Source: Taibaiella soli (GTDB lineage Bacteria > Bacteroidota > Bacteroidia > Chitinophagales > Chitinophagaceae). From it: a DNA stretch of 64,000 nucleotides. Positions 17,989 through 27,302 of this stretch are shown here, one piece after another (positions within the stretch are counted from its first letter, which is position 1; each line of letters starts with the position of its first letter). Location of the stretch: positions 62,001-126,000 of the forward strand of contig NZ_QKTW01000003.1 of the NCBI RefSeq assembly GCF_003236175.1, read 5' to 3'. The notes below the pieces were generated by a model. That model searched no databases, had not been told where the DNA came from, and saw nothing but the letters and a program-made list of their open reading frames with translations. A program made the position numbers and the translations under genes.

Positions 17989-20715
17989 ATGCGTAATAAA
18001 GTTGCCATTTTCTTGCTGGCAGTACTTTTCAGTTTTTCCATAACCGCGTCCGCCACGCATATTTACGGTGGTGAGCTGCTCTATCAGTATCTTTCCGGTA
18101 ATTCCTACAAAATTTCGCTCACGCTTTACGGTGACTGCAGTGCCAATCCCACTACTTTTAATCAGCTTTATTCTGCAACTCCTTCTATTGATATCAGCAA
18201 CGATGCCGGCCATTATCAGACAACCACTCTGGCACTCGAGTCAAACGGCGGTTATGAAGTAACGCCGATCTGTAGCTCTGAAATAAGCAATTCTGCCTGT
18301 AACGGCGGGATTTTACCGGGCATCAAAAAGTTTGTTTACAATGCAACGGTGCAGCTGAATGGTAGTTTCGCCAATTGGAAATTTGTGTTTGCGGGTGGAC
18401 TTGGTACTCAGACGAGCGCAGGTCGCAGCAGTAATATCACCAATATCGTGAACGGTGGCAACTCGCTGATGTATCTGGAAGCAACACTGAATAACACAAC
18501 CGGTGCCAATTCATCGCCACAATATACCAGTCTGCCAACTCCGTTTTATTGCATCAATACGGCGGAACAATATAATCAGGGTGCTGTTGATCCCAATAAT
18601 GATTCATTGAGTTTTAGTCTTACGCCGGCACTGGTCGCAAACGGTACAGTAACATACATAGCCCCTTATTCTGCCACGCAGCCGCTAGCCACAACGCCGG
18701 GCAGTTTTTCTTTCAACGGTATCAACGGGCAAATGTCTTTTACACCCAGCCAGCAGCAGGATGCACTGGTGGTCAATAAGGTGTTTGAGTATAAAAATGG
18801 CGTGCTGGTAGGTACTTCCATGCGCGAAATGACCTTTATCGTTTTCGCAACATGTAATAATCATCCGCCTGTCGGCAATGTTAATTCGAGCTCTATTTCA
18901 GGTGGTGTACCATTGGGAAATAATATCGTCGGCGTGTGTCAGGGCGGCACTACAGTGTCCTTCAATATTCAGCCGACAGATCCGGACGGGGATACTATCA
19001 ACATGAGCTGGACGGGCGTTCCGCCGGGTGCGACGGTAACCGCACAAAACAATAATACACCCGCGCCTACCTTAAATTTTTCATGGAACACAGCTGGCGT
19101 TCCGGTCGGTATTTATAACTTTTTCGTTACGTATAAAGATAATGGCTGTCCGTTGTCGAGCCAGCAAACACTAGCGTATACGTTGCAGGTGGTAAATCAT
19201 CCTGATTATACGATGCAGATTCTGGCGCCTACAGGCTGTGCGCATCCTGCGTATGTGAAACTGAATGTTACTGATGGGTTGTTGCCAAGAACGGTAACGC
19301 TTTCGCAAAATGGGAATACAGTAAAAAGTTATGTTGACAGCACGGGTACAATCATTGATAGTATCGCGGCCGGTACTTATACTATTGTGCTGAATTCGCT
19401 GAACATGCCTTGCGCTACGGTGAAAACGCTTACTATCGCGGACTCTGGTATCTATCCTTATTCGCCGGAGATGACTAATCCGGTTTATTACTGTAAGAAT
19501 GATACCCCCGTGATGCTGGTGGCCACACCTGCGCCTGGCGCCACGGTGCATTGGTATGATATGAACGATAATGCGCTGAGTGCTGCGCCGGTTCCATCTA
19601 CTGCAACGCCCGGTATTTTTAGCTGGCTGGTCAATCAAACCTACAATGTCTGCGAATCTATAAAAGACACGGTTCAGGTTTACGTTACGGAAAAGCCAAT
19701 CGCGGATTTTTCCATGCCGCCATTTATCTGCACGGTGGACACTGCTTTGGTCACGTTTACGGGAAGCGCCGGTGCTCCCGCTTTATATTACTGGACCTGG
19801 GATAATGCCGATTCTATTATTGGTTCCGGTGCGGGACCTTTCAATGTGCATTGGGATACGGCGGGCGTAAAAACAGTTTCGCTGCAGGTAATCGAAAATC
19901 AATGTCCGAGTCTGGTGAAAATGGAAACGATCACTGTAAAGGCAACGCCAAAGGCGATGTTTACTTATCAGAATGTCTGCCTTTATGATTCTTCACTGAT
20001 TCAATTTGACACTACTGCATTTACCGGTTCTCAGTTTCTCTGGAATTATGATGGCGGTACTTCGGATGCAACTACCGGAGTAGGACCACATCTCGTGCAT
20101 TGGCCAACATCGGGAACAAAGAATGTATGGCTGCAGGTGAGTCTGGACGGCTGTTCTGATTCAACCAGTCATCTGGTGACTGTATGGCCGCAGCCGCAGG
20201 TGAGCATTTTAAATAAACCGGAGACACTTTGTTACGGAGATAAAATTTATCTGCAAGCCCAGGCTACTGGCGGCAGCGAGATTAAATATCAGTGGGAGCC
20301 CGCAATCAATCTTTCTTACGATCCGGACGGAGCGCTCTATACCAGAGTGTTGGTGCCAACTGCCTATTCTGTAGTGGCCACCAATGAATACAACTGTATA
20401 GGAACAGATACCTTGCGCTACACCGATATCCAGCCTTGCTGTAATTTTATGTATCCCGATGCGTTTACGCCGAATGGTGATAATCGTAATGATCGTTTTC
20501 ATGTGCTTACCTATGGCAATGATCTTTGGTACGAGTTGGATATTTACAACCGCTGGGGACAAAAAATATTTACCTCTTCCAATCAATACGATGAATGGGA
20601 TGGTACGCAGAATGGTAAACCGTGTGAGATGGGCGTTTATTACTACTATTTCAAAGGTAAATGTATGACTGGCCATGAGGAGGAACATAAAGGTGAAGTG
20701 ACGCTTATTCGATAG
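17989..20715 (+). CDS. large secreted PKD-type adhesin-like protein with gliding-motility C-terminal domain
   Basis: The protein has 908 residues, with a signal peptide (ending ITASATH) at ATG 17989. The N-terminal half begins HIYGGELLYQYLSGNSYKIS, typical of Bacteroidota surface proteins. Ig/PKD-like beta domains follow (for example YYWTWDNADSI, QFLWNYDGGTSD around residues 600-720). The C-terminal ~85 residues (YPDAFTPNGDNRNDRFHVL, then IYNRWGQKIF and WDGTQNGKPCEMGVYYYYF) form the gliding-motility-associated (T9SS type B) domain. It is exported by T9SS to the cell surface, probably for adhesion. It is monocistronic. Confidence 0.88.
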   Translation: MRNKVAIFLLAVLFSFSITASATHIYGGELLYQYLSGNSYKISLTLYGDCSANPTTFNQLYSATPSIDISNDAGHYQTTTLALESNGGYEVTPICSSEISNSACNGGILPGIKKFVYNATVQLNGSFANWKFVFAGGLGTQTSAGRSSNITNIVNGGNSLMYLEATLNNTTGANSSPQYTSLPTPFYCINTAEQYNQGAVDPNNDSLSFSLTPALVANGTVTYIAPYSATQPLATTPGSFSFNGINGQMSFTPSQQQDALVVNKVFEYKNGVLVGTSMREMTFIVFATCNNHPPVGNVNSSSISGGVPLGNNIVGVCQGGTTVSFNIQPTDPDGDTINMSWTGVPPGATVTAQNNNTPAPTLNFSWNTAGVPVGIYNFFVTYKDNGCPLSSQQTLAYTLQVVNHPDYTMQILAPTGCAHPAYVKLNVTDGLLPRTVTLSQNGNTVKSYVDSTGTIIDSIAAGTYTIVLNSLNMPCATVKTLTIADSGIYPYSPEMTNPVYYCKNDTPVMLVATPAPGATVHWYDMNDNALSAAPVPSTATPGIFSWLVNQTYNVCESIKDTVQVYVTEKPIADFSMPPFICTVDTALVTFTGSAGAPALYYWTWDNADSIIGSGAGPFNVHWDTAGVKTVSLQVIENQCPSLVKMETITVKATPKAMFTYQNVCLYDSSLIQFDTTAFTGSQFLWNYDGGTSDATTGVGPHLVHWPTSGTKNVWLQVSLDGCSDSTSHLVTVWPQPQVSILNKPETLCYGDKIYLQAQATGGSEIKYQWEPAINLSYDPDGALYTRVLVPTAYSVVATNEYNCIGTDTLRYTDIQPCCNFMYPDAFTPNGDNRNDRFHVLTYGNDLWYELDIYNRWGQKIFTSSNQYDEWDGTQNGKPCEMGVYYYYFKGKCMTGHEEEHKGEVTLIR

Positions 20716-20803
20716 CTTAAAATCCTTAAGCTTTTAGGCCCCGAGTTTTTAAACGTAATATTGGGAAGCTTTAAGCATTATGCTTGGAGCTTTCCTCGTT
20801 TTT
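20716..20803. repeat. AAGCTTTAAGC-type phrase repeat
   Basis: The short region between the adhesin stop and the OsmC start is built of degenerate phrases such as GGGAAGCTTTAAGCATTATG, as also seen at 15525-15605 and 21245-21385. Confidence 0.4.
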
Positions 20804-21274
20804 ATGAAGCAACATCAATATCAAACCTCACTAGTCTGGACTGGCAACATAGGTGAGGGGACCCAAAGCTACAGGTCTTATAATCGTGCCTACACTATTT
20901 CTGTAAAAGGAAAATCAGATATCTTGGGTTCTTCTGATCCTGCTTTTCTGGGTGACGCTTCCAGGCATAATCCAGAAGAGATGCTGGTGATGTCTTTATC
21001 GTCCTGCCATATGCTCTGGTATCTGCATTTATGTGCGGAAGCAGGTGTTATAGTGATCGATTATCAAGACAATGCGGTTGGCTTTATGCAGGAAAATGCT
21101 GATGGCAGCGGACAGTTCACAAAAGTTGTTTTACATCCTGCGGTAAAAGTAAAGGACCCGGCGATGATGGAAATGGCCAATGAGCTTCATGAAAAAGCCC
21201 ACGAAATGTGTTTCATCGCCCGGTCTTGTAATTTCCCCGTTTTCATCGCTCAAAGCTCAACGCCCGAAGCCTGA
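20804..21274 (+). CDS. OsmC-family peroxidase-like protein
   Basis: The protein has 156 residues. ATG at 20804 (MKQHQYQTSLVW) is chosen over an upstream in-frame ATG because it fits the family N-terminus. Both redox cysteines are present: Cys68 in VMSLSSCHMLWYL and Cys136 in HEMCFIARSCNFPV. OsmC/Ohr proteins reduce organic hydroperoxides via this thiol pair; this one is closer to the general OsmC group than to Ohr. It is a cytoplasmic oxidative-stress enzyme. Confidence 0.88.
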   Translation: MKQHQYQTSLVWTGNIGEGTQSYRSYNRAYTISVKGKSDILGSSDPAFLGDASRHNPEEMLVMSLSSCHMLWYLHLCAEAGVIVIDYQDNAVGFMQENADGSGQFTKVVLHPAVKVKDPAMMEMANELHEKAHEMCFIARSCNFPVFIAQSSTPEA

Positions 21275-21385
21275 CGCTTTCCTTTGTTTTGCCATTGTAG
21301 GTTAATAGGAGGAGCTTTCAGCTTTCAGCGCTGAACTAAATGAGTGTTTTAGGTCTTAAGCTTTGAGCTTTAAGCTTTATCTTTG
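21245..21385. repeat. AAGCTTTAAGC-type phrase repeat with possible -7 element
   Basis: Another stretch of degenerate phrases (CTTTGAGCTTTAAGCTTTAT) begins at the end of the OsmC gene. TATCTTTG at 21378-21385 matches the -7 consensus 20 bp before the ABC ATPase start, but no TTG was found at the expected -33 distance. Confidence 0.35.
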
Positions 21386-21405
21386 GTTACTCATAAATCA
21401 GTGGA

Positions 21406-22191
21406 ATGATCGAAGTAAAGAATCTCCGGAAGAGTTTTGGCGATAAATTGGTGATAAATGATGTGTCGGCAGTAATGCAGTCGGGCAAAACAAATCTGAT
21501 CATCGGCACGAGTGGTAGTGGAAAAACAGTATTGATGAAAATCATGGTTGGTCTCATGACGCCGGATGTGGGTGAAGTGCTGTACGAAGGGAAGAATATC
21601 GTTGATATGGAAGAGAAAGAACTGAAGGAGATACGTACGCAGATCGGAATGTTGTTTCAGGGCTCGGCGCTGTTTGACAGTAAAACAGTGGAAGAAAATG
21701 TGATGTTCCCACTAGATATGTTTACCAAACAATCGAAAGCTGACAAGCGTAAACGCGTGACCGAAGTGCTGAGCCGTGTAAACCTTGATGGTTCCAACAA
21801 AAAATTTCCCTCAGAGATCAGTGGCGGTATGAAAAAGCGCGTAGCGCTGGCACGGGCTATTGTACTTAATCCAAAATATCTTTTCTGTGATGAACCGAAC
21901 TCGGGTCTTGATCCGCAGACTTCACTCGTGATAGATAAATTGATCAAGGAAATCACGCTGGAATATAATATCACTACGGTGATCAATACGCATGATATGA
22001 ATACGGTAATGGAAAGCGGTGACCATATTGTGTACATGCATAAAGGCAACAAACGTTGGGAGGGTTCCAATAAGGAGATCGTTTTCAGCGATGATCAGGA
22101 ACTTAATAATTTTATTTTCGCTTCAGACTTTCTCAAAAAAGCAAAAGAAATGAGTATGATTGAGGCGCAGGGGCAGTCACCAAAGCGTTAA
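21406..22191 (+). CDS. ABC transporter ATP-binding protein, MlaF-like
   Basis: The protein has 261 residues: one ABC ATPase with Walker A GTSGSGKTVLMK, Q-loop MLFQGSALFD, signature SGGMKKR, Walker B YLFCDEPNSGLDP and switch His in NTHDMNTV. The GMLFQGSALFDSKTVEENV block is typical of MlaF/Ttg2A, which powers phospholipid trafficking between inner and outer membrane. The MlaE permease and MlaD partner are not in the window. A small gene follows 29 bp later. Confidence 0.85.
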   Translation: MIEVKNLRKSFGDKLVINDVSAVMQSGKTNLIIGTSGSGKTVLMKIMVGLMTPDVGEVLYEGKNIVDMEEKELKEIRTQIGMLFQGSALFDSKTVEENVMFPLDMFTKQSKADKRKRVTEVLSRVNLDGSNKKFPSEISGGMKKRVALARAIVLNPKYLFCDEPNSGLDPQTSLVIDKLIKEITLEYNITTVINTHDMNTVMESGDHIVYMHKGNKRWEGSNKEIVFSDDQELNNFIFASDFLKKAKEMSMIEAQGQSPKR

Positions 22192-22220
22192 CGGATTTAA
22201 ACAATCAAAATTTGAAGCTA

Positions 22221-22436
22221 ATGATGAACACAGATATTTTAATGCTCTATAAACAATTGGAACAAATGGAGCCCACCAAGGAAATAATTCAATTGAAGAG
22301 CCAGATAAAAGAACGCCTGTATCAGAATCTGCGTATGCACTTTTTGGAATTGTCAAGCATCGGACGTGTAATTGGTTACGATGAATTGCAGGAAGAATTG
22401 AAAAAAGCGATTGAACTAATAGAATTACAGAAATAG
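22221..22436 (+). CDS. hypothetical small helical protein
   Basis: The protein has 71 residues from ATG 22221 (MMNTDILMLYKQ). It is almost entirely helical and charged (KEIIQLKSQIKERLYQNLRM), without signal or membrane segment. It follows the MlaF-like ATPase gene closely and in the same direction, so it may be co-expressed. No family was recognised. Confidence 0.5.
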   Translation: MMNTDILMLYKQLEQMEPTKEIIQLKSQIKERLYQNLRMHFLELSSIGRVIGYDELQEELKKAIELIELQK

Positions 22437-22662
22437 GAAGGCGCTCACGATGGGCGTTAGAAATTGCATAAGTCGCAATTAAAATAGAAAGTTTATTTTT
22501 TATATATTTACGCAAAAGGCTGAAGGCTTTTTGCGTTTTTTATTTAGTCGTAAATATAATTTACGGTAGTAAATCGACGATCATATTAACCTATTTTCCT
22601 GTCTTCCTTGTCCCAAATACGCGTTAGTATTTTTCTTTAAATCAAATTTAAATAGCAAAATC

Positions 22663-23241
22663 ATGAAAAAACTCGTACTTCTTCTTTTAGCGGTGGCCGG
22701 CCTTTCCGTGACAAAAACACTGGCTCAGATGGACGATGCCTCGATGAAGGCAATGCAGGCTTATATGACACCGGGCGATATGCAAAAAATGCTGGCGAAA
22801 TCGGATGGTAACTGGAATGCGGATATTACGATGTGGATGGATCCTACGGGTGCGCCTACCAAAACGAAGGGTACCTGTGTTAATCGTATGATATTGGGTG
22901 GTCGCTATCAGGAATCGATCAACAAAAGTACATTTAATGGTATGCCGTTTGAGGGCCGCTCGCTGGTAGGCTACGACAATGCCAAGAAAGTATTTGTCTA
23001 CAACTGGATTGATAATATGGGCACCGGAATGATGACGATGGAAGGGAAGTGGAATGCTGCAACCAAAACAGTTGAATTTATGGGCACAATGGTAGACCCG
23101 AGCAGCGGCAATGATATGAAAGTGCGGGAAACATTTCAGCTGATCGATAATGACCATCAGAAAATGGAAATGTATATGGTAATGCCTGGCGGCCAGGATA
23201 TGAAAACGATGGAGATCACTTTTACACGTGCTAAAAAATAG
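22663..23241 (+). CDS. DUF1579-family secreted protein
   Basis: The protein has 192 residues with a signal peptide ending TKTLAQ. The mature part carries DUF1579 marks: LAKSDGNWNADITMWMDPTG, MILGGRYQES, GRSLVGYDNAKKVFVYNWID and a C-terminal EITFTRAKK. These are exported proteins of unknown function. It is rich in Met. A terminator hairpin lies 89 bp downstream. Confidence 0.8.
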   Translation: MKKLVLLLLAVAGLSVTKTLAQMDDASMKAMQAYMTPGDMQKMLAKSDGNWNADITMWMDPTGAPTKTKGTCVNRMILGGRYQESINKSTFNGMPFEGRSLVGYDNAKKVFVYNWIDNMGTGMMTMEGKWNAATKTVEFMGTMVDPSSGNDMKVRETFQLIDNDHQKMEMYMVMPGGQDMKTMEITFTRAKK

Positions 23242-23329
23242 AGTAGTAACCTGTTGATATTCAGATATTGTAAAAATATTGTCAGAATAATTCAGGGAAA
23301 CAATAAAATAATACTAAATTTAAATAGTT

Positions 23330-23351
23330 AAGGCCGGAGGAATCCGGCCTT
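23330..23351 (+). terminator. rho-independent terminator
   Basis: A stem AAGGCCGGA / TCCGGCCTT with loop GGAA, then TCTTTT, lies downstream of the DUF1579 gene. Confidence 0.75.
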
Positions 23352-23599
23352 CTTTTCCCAATTCGAAAAGTGTATACCCATTACAACTTCTCTGTACTTT
23401 ATTTTTTTATGATAAAAGAGCAGGCCAACGGCGCTGCTCTTTTTCTATTAAGATTGAGTCGCTTGTGTGGCTTATAAGTATGTTTGTAGGGTTTAAAGGG
23501 TTTACAGGGGCCCTTTGATATATAAGACGACGTAAAGTGTCAATTCGTTGGCGCGCAATTAAAAAAAGTTTTTCGGCATTCGTTTTTCGTGCTTTCAAA

Positions 23600-23630
23600 T
23601 TTGCTTTTGACCTTATTTCCCTTAATTTTG
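23600..23630 (+). promoter_or_regulatory. Bacteroidota-type promoter for sucD
   Basis: TTTG at 23600-23603, a 19-bp spacer, then TAATTTTG at 23623-23630 match the -33/-7 consensus. It would give a ~70-nt leader before the sucD ATG at 23705. Confidence 0.65.
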
Positions 23631-23704
23631 CCCGCGTTAAGCTATGTCTTGAAAAAGACAGAGAATATCCGCAAACAAATAATCAACAACTAACAACTGA
23701 TAAG

Positions 23705-24592
23705 ATGGCTGTTTTAGTTAATAAAGGTTCCAAAGTCATTGTACAGGGCTTTACAGGTACGGAAGGTTCATTCCATGCTACTCAGATGATCGAATACGGT
23801 ACCAACGTAGTTGGTGGTGTAACGCCGGGTAAAGGCGGCCAGACGCACCTCGATCGTCCGGTGTTCAACACAGTAAATGATGCTGTAAAAAACACAGGTG
23901 CTGACGTTTCTATCATCTTCGTACCGCCGGCATTTGCTGCTGATTCTATCATGGAAGCTGCTGACGCAGGTATTAAAGTAATCATCTGTATCACTGAAGG
24001 TATTCCGGTACAAGACATGGTAAAAGCGAAAGCTTACACTGCTGGCAGAGATTGTCGCCTGATCGGACCAAACTGTCCGGGTGTTATCACTGCGGGTGAA
24101 GCGAAAGTTGGTATCATGCCAGGTTTCGTTTTCAAACCAGGTCGCATCGGTATCGTTTCCAAATCAGGAACGTTGACTTACGAAGCTGCTGATCAGACTG
24201 TGAAAGCTGGTATGGGAATCTCTACAGCGATCGGTATCGGTGGTGATCCAATCATCGGTACAACTACTAAAGAAGCAGTAGAAATGCTGATGAACGATCC
24301 TGAAACTGACGGTATCATCATGATCGGTGAAATCGGCGGTACTATGGAAGCTGAAGCTGCAAAATGGCTGAAAGATAACATGCGTAAACCAGTAGTTGGT
24401 TTCATCGCTGGTCAGACTGCGCCTGCAGGCCGTCGTATGGGCCACGCCGGTGCCATCATCGGTGGTGCTGACGATACAGCTGCTGCTAAAATGAAAATCA
24501 TGGAAGAATGCGGTATCCACGTTGTTGCAAGCCCTGCTAACATCGGCAAAACAATGGCTGAAGCACTGAAAGGCGCTGCAGTTACTGCATAA
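23705..24592 (+). CDS. sucD: succinyl-CoA ligase (ADP/GDP-forming) subunit alpha
   Basis: The protein has 295 residues, full length for SucD. It makes ATP/GTP from succinyl-CoA in the TCA cycle together with SucC, via a phospho-histidine (His247 in [14 protein letters not shown]). The CoA-binding Rossmann region is at residues 5-100 ([20 protein letters not shown]) and the ligase motif NCPGVI near 123. ATG at 23705 is used because upstream in-frame codons extend into a non-conserved AT-rich stretch. SucC is not adjacent. Two terminator hairpins follow. Confidence 0.95.
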   Translation: MAVLVNKGSKVIVQGFTGTEGSFHATQMIEYGTNVVGGVTPGKGGQTHLDRPVFNTVNDAVKNTGADVSIIFVPPAFAADSIMEAADAGIKVIICITEGIPVQDMVKAKAYTAGRDCRLIGPNCPGVITAGEAKVGIMPGFVFKPGRIGIVSKSGTLTYEAADQTVKAGMGISTAIGIGGDPIIGTTTKEAVEMLMNDPETDGIIMIGEIGGTMEAEAAKWLKDNMRKPVVGFIAGQTAPAGRRMGHAGAIIGGADDTAAAKMKIMEECGIHVVASPANIGKTMAEALKGAAVTA

Positions 24593-24618
24593 GAAATAAC
24601 GGTTAGTAAATACAATAT

Positions 24619-24650
24619 AAAATCCCGGAAGTAATCGCTTCCGGGATTTT
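24619..24650 (+). terminator. rho-independent terminator of sucD
   Basis: A 13-bp perfect stem (AATCCCGGAAG / CTTCCGGGATT core) is followed by a run of T. Confidence 0.9.
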
Positions 24651-24748
24651 TTTTGCTTTTCGTGAAAGTTTGGCACAAAGATTGCGGTACACTAATTAGA
24701 AAATAGCAAACCTGCATAAAGATGTTTTCATGGTGATAGATTTAAGAT

Positions 24749-24768
24749 GCCCGGAATTCTTTCCGGGC
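24749..24768 (+). terminator. second terminator-like hairpin
   Basis: A stem GCCCGGAA / TTCCGGGC is followed by TTTTTT, ~100 bp after the first terminator and just upstream of the anmK promoter. Confidence 0.65.
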
Positions 24769-24805
24769 TTTTTTATGTTTGCAATCGCTGTGTCGCTAAT
24801 TTTCA

Positions 24806-24836
24806 TTTGACATCGTGCTAATAACAGGTACTTTTG
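24806..24836 (+). promoter_or_regulatory. Bacteroidota-type promoter for anmK
   Basis: TTTG at 24806-24809, a 19-bp spacer and TACTTTTG at 24829-24836 fit the consensus exactly. The ATG at 24843 lies only 7 bp downstream, so the transcript should be nearly leaderless. Confidence 0.7.
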
Positions 24837-24842
24837 CAGCCT

Positions 24843-25931
24843 ATGATTTATAAAGTGATCGGCCTGATGTCCGGAAGCTCGCTGGACGGCCTCGATATCG
24901 TTTATACACATCTTGAAGAAGTTCGCGGACAATGGTCTTTTGAAATAAAAAATGTTGCTTGCCTGCCGTACAGTACGGATTGGAATAACCATCTGCGTGG
25001 CGCATTAAAACTGAACATTGCAGATTTCCTGAAATTACATACCCGCTATGGACATTATCTCGGCGAACAGGTAAATACGTTTATTACCGAAAACGCACTG
25101 GATCATAAAGTAGATTTTATTGCGTCTCATGGTCATACCATTTTTCATCAGCCTAAAGAAAAAACAACTTTTCAGTTGGGCGATGGTGCGGCTATTGCTG
25201 CTGTTACAGATCTTCCCGTAATCAGTGACCTGCGCGCGCTGGACGTTGCGCTCGGCGGCCAGGGTGCGCCAATTGTGCCTGTGGGGGATAAACTGCTTTT
25301 TGCGGGTTATGATTATCTGCTTAATATCGGTGGTATCGCAAACCTGACCGTGAAAAACGGTGAAGAGCTCATGGCATTCGATGTTTGTCCGGCTAACCAG
25401 GTACTAAATGCATTGGCACAACGACTAGGGAAAGACTTTGACGAATACGGTAACCTTGCGGCTTCTGGCAGTTTATTGATGGATGTAATAGGTGACTTAA
25501 ATGAGCAACCTTATTATAAACAAACTGGTCCGAAATCGCTGAGCAATGAAATGGCAATGGAGCTGGTTTTTCCGTCATTGATGGAAAGTGGCCATAGCAC
25601 GGAAGATATGTTACATACCATGGTACAGCATATTGCTGATCAGGTGGCAGCTGCGGTAGCACAAAATCGGGTAGCAACATCACCTGCGAAAATGCTGGTA
25701 ACCGGCGGCGGCGCTTTCAATCCGTTTTTGGTACACAAAATCCAGGAAGCGTTGGGTGAGCATGTGAATGTGATTGTGCCTGATGAAAATGTGATCAAGT
25801 TTAAAGAAGCAGTTGTAATGGCGCTGATTGGCACTTTGCGCTGGCGCGAAGAAAATAATGTGTACAGCAGCGTAACAGGTGCTTCGAGAGATAGCATTGG
25901 CGGCGCGTTGTGGATGGGGCATTCTTACTAA
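24843..25931 (+). CDS. anmK: anhydro-N-acetylmuramic acid kinase
   Basis: The protein has 362 residues. AnmK phosphorylates and opens 1,6-anhydro-MurNAc during peptidoglycan recycling. The N-terminal phosphate-binding loop is GLMSGSSLDGLDIV; further family motifs are FIASHGHTIFHQP, QLGDGAAIAA, LRALDVALGGQGAPIVP and GGIANLT. The start ATG 24843 fits the promoter placement. It is cytoplasmic and monocistronic; a terminator lies at 26084-26103. Confidence 0.93.
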   Translation: MIYKVIGLMSGSSLDGLDIVYTHLEEVRGQWSFEIKNVACLPYSTDWNNHLRGALKLNIADFLKLHTRYGHYLGEQVNTFITENALDHKVDFIASHGHTIFHQPKEKTTFQLGDGAAIAAVTDLPVISDLRALDVALGGQGAPIVPVGDKLLFAGYDYLLNIGGIANLTVKNGEELMAFDVCPANQVLNALAQRLGKDFDEYGNLAASGSLLMDVIGDLNEQPYYKQTGPKSLSNEMAMELVFPSLMESGHSTEDMLHTMVQHIADQVAAAVAQNRVATSPAKMLVTGGGAFNPFLVHKIQEALGEHVNVIVPDENVIKFKEAVVMALIGTLRWREENNVYSSVTGASRDSIGGALWMGHSY

Positions 25932-26077
25932 GTCAAAAATCAAAAGTCAAAACCTCAGATTTGTGTGAGTAGTCAGTTGTGAGTATTGCATGCGTTTGTT
26001 GTGTCGACATCAGGGGGCATATTGCGAATTGGAGTGAATTTTAATAAATGGAAAACATCTGATGTTTGACTAGAATA
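25932..26077. repeat. GTCAAAA-type phrase repeat after anmK
   Basis: Immediately after the anmK stop comes GTCAAAAATCAAAAGTCAAA, a degenerate ~8-bp phrase repeat like that at 57865-57905. No gene is seen in the rest. Confidence 0.4.
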
Positions 26078-26083
26078 ATTATG

Positions 26084-26103
26084 AAAGGCGCGCAAGCGCC
26101 TTT
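26084..26103. terminator. bidirectional terminator
   Basis: A stem AAAGGCGC / GCGCCTTT with loop GCAA and further T residues lies between the convergent anmK gene and the minus-strand three-gene operon. Confidence 0.8.
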
Positions 26104-26130
26104 TTGCGTTTAGGGGAAAATTGCATGGCT

Positions 26131-26909
26131 TAAAATTCAGTAAGGCATGTTTTTGATTTGCTCGCGCGTGAAAGTGCTGTTGGGACCAGGATGTTGATTG
26201 TTTACAAGAGGTCTCATATAAAATACTCCCATGATCGGTCGTTTACCCATTTCCAGCGATATGCTCAGTTTAGTTTTTGATTGATCAAATGGGACGGTGA
26301 CAGGAAGATGACCCATGTATTGAACTTGCAACAGGATGTTTGTCGTGTCGCTGATATGCGGAAATAAAATTTCAAAGTTTCCGTCAATGTCGGTGACGTT
26401 ATTGCCGATGATTTTGTCGTACTGTTTGACATTTACTACGGCATTGATAGCGGGCTGTTTTGTCGCGTCTAAAACAGTTCCTTTAATAATAAAGCTGTCA
26501 ATTCCTGTTGTGTCATTTTGTTGTGTAAATACATTCTGCTCCATCAGTGGCGGCTTTGGTCTTGCGTGTGTTGTAGACAATTGCGTAAAAATCAATCCAA
26601 GCCCCAATGCAATTGCGATGCGATATAATCTTGTCGGTTTTTGTGTCGGTAATTGAATCGCACGATTCAATTGGTCTGCTTGAAATCTCCCGCAAACAGA
26701 TTGGATGTTTTTTGAGAGGAAAGCATATAAATCCGCATCGCTCCATGTCGTAAAATCAATCACTGACTTCTGGCAATGCGCGCAGAAGTGGCCTTTAGCA
26801 TCTGGTGTCATTGCGTCCCAGTCTTGTGTGCAAGGTTCCGGAACCGAAAGTCGGAAGTTTGTTTGGCGCTTCATAAAATTCAGTAAGGCATGTTTTTGAT
26901 TTGCTCGCG
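26131..26909. repeat. pair of identical 36-bp direct repeats at gene ends
   Basis: The same 36 bases occur at 26131-26166 and 26874-26909, covering the C-terminal tail codons and stop of two neighbouring minus-strand genes. This is recent duplication or gene conversion of the tail. Confidence 0.85.
26137..26874 (-). CDS. carboxypeptidase-regulatory-like domain membrane protein, copy 1
   Basis: The protein has 245 residues. The N-terminal cytoplasmic part has a Cys motif (EPCTQDWDAMTPDAKGHFCA, then CQKSVIDFTTWSDADL) resembling a small zinc-ribbon-like module. A membrane helix follows near residues 84-101 and then a CarboxypepD_reg-like beta-sandwich (about 128-210: IIKGTVLDATKQPAINAVVN). It ends FTREQIKNMPY, a tail shared with the next gene and nearly with the third. 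A tail of this type marks the start of the plug in TonB receptors, but here the protein stops. Last gene of the operon, starting 5 bp after the middle gene; function unknown. Confidence 0.6.
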   Translation of the reverse strand: MKRQTNFRLSVPEPCTQDWDAMTPDAKGHFCAHCQKSVIDFTTWSDADLYAFLSKNIQSVCGRFQADQLNRAIQLPTQKPTRLYRIAIALGLGLIFTQLSTTHARPKPPLMEQNVFTQQNDTTGIDSFIIKGTVLDATKQPAINAVVNVKQYDKIIGNNVTDIDGNFEILFPHISDTTNILLQVQYMGHLPVTVPFDQSKTKLSISLEMGKRPIMGVFYMRPLVNNQHPGPNSTFTREQIKNMPY

Positions 26910-27302
26910 ATAAAGCCTGGTTACGTTTGGAGGAAGAATCCAGCCGCAGTATAGGATATGCCAGTAATAGGGATCAATGTCCATGCGTATATAGTGCCGC
27001 CAGCTTACGTCGGCATAAACGTAGGATTCGTTATTCAGATAAAACCTGGATGTGGTGCGTACCCAGAAACGTTTGTCATCATCATCGGCGACCAGAAATT
27101 GAAAGTGACCATTTGAGTCTGTAAACTGAGTAGCGATTTTTGTCTTTTTATAAAACAGTTCCACTTTTGCATTTTGCAATGCTCCCGGAGCGCCCATTAC
27201 TTTTCCTCTGATAGTATCAACGCCACATTTGTCCTGAGCTTTGCAAAACAAATGGCAAAGAATCAGTGGCAAAAGCAGAGAATAACGTTTTCGGGCTTTC
27301 AT
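26880..27302 (-). CDS. secreted carboxypeptidase-regulatory-like protein, shortened copy
   Basis: The protein has 140 residues: a signal peptide (ending FCKAQD), a short beta-sandwich (IRGKVMGAPGALQNAKVELF) and the tail LYREQIKNMPY. It lacks the N-terminal Cys module and membrane helix of its neighbours. Its ATG directly follows the TAG stop of the upstream gene, implying tight translational coupling. The last ~36 bp of coding and stop sequence are identical to those of the downstream copy (26874-26909 and 26131-26166). The function is unknown. Confidence 0.6.
   Translation of the reverse strand: MKARKRYSLLLPLILCHLFCKAQDKCGVDTIRGKVMGAPGALQNAKVELFYKKTKIATQFTDSNGHFQFLVADDDDKRFWVRTTSRFYLNNESYVYADVSWRHYIRMDIDPYYWHILYCGWILPPNVTRLYREQIKNMPY

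Larger units (their letters stand above)
23242..23704. other. intergenic region upstream of sucD
   Basis: It contains the terminator at 23330-23351, the sucD promoter at 23600-23630 and, just before the sucD ATG, an ACAAATAATCAACAACTAAC-like degenerate phrase repeat. An open frame continues upstream of sucD from 23537, but it is outside the conserved protein. Confidence 0.5.
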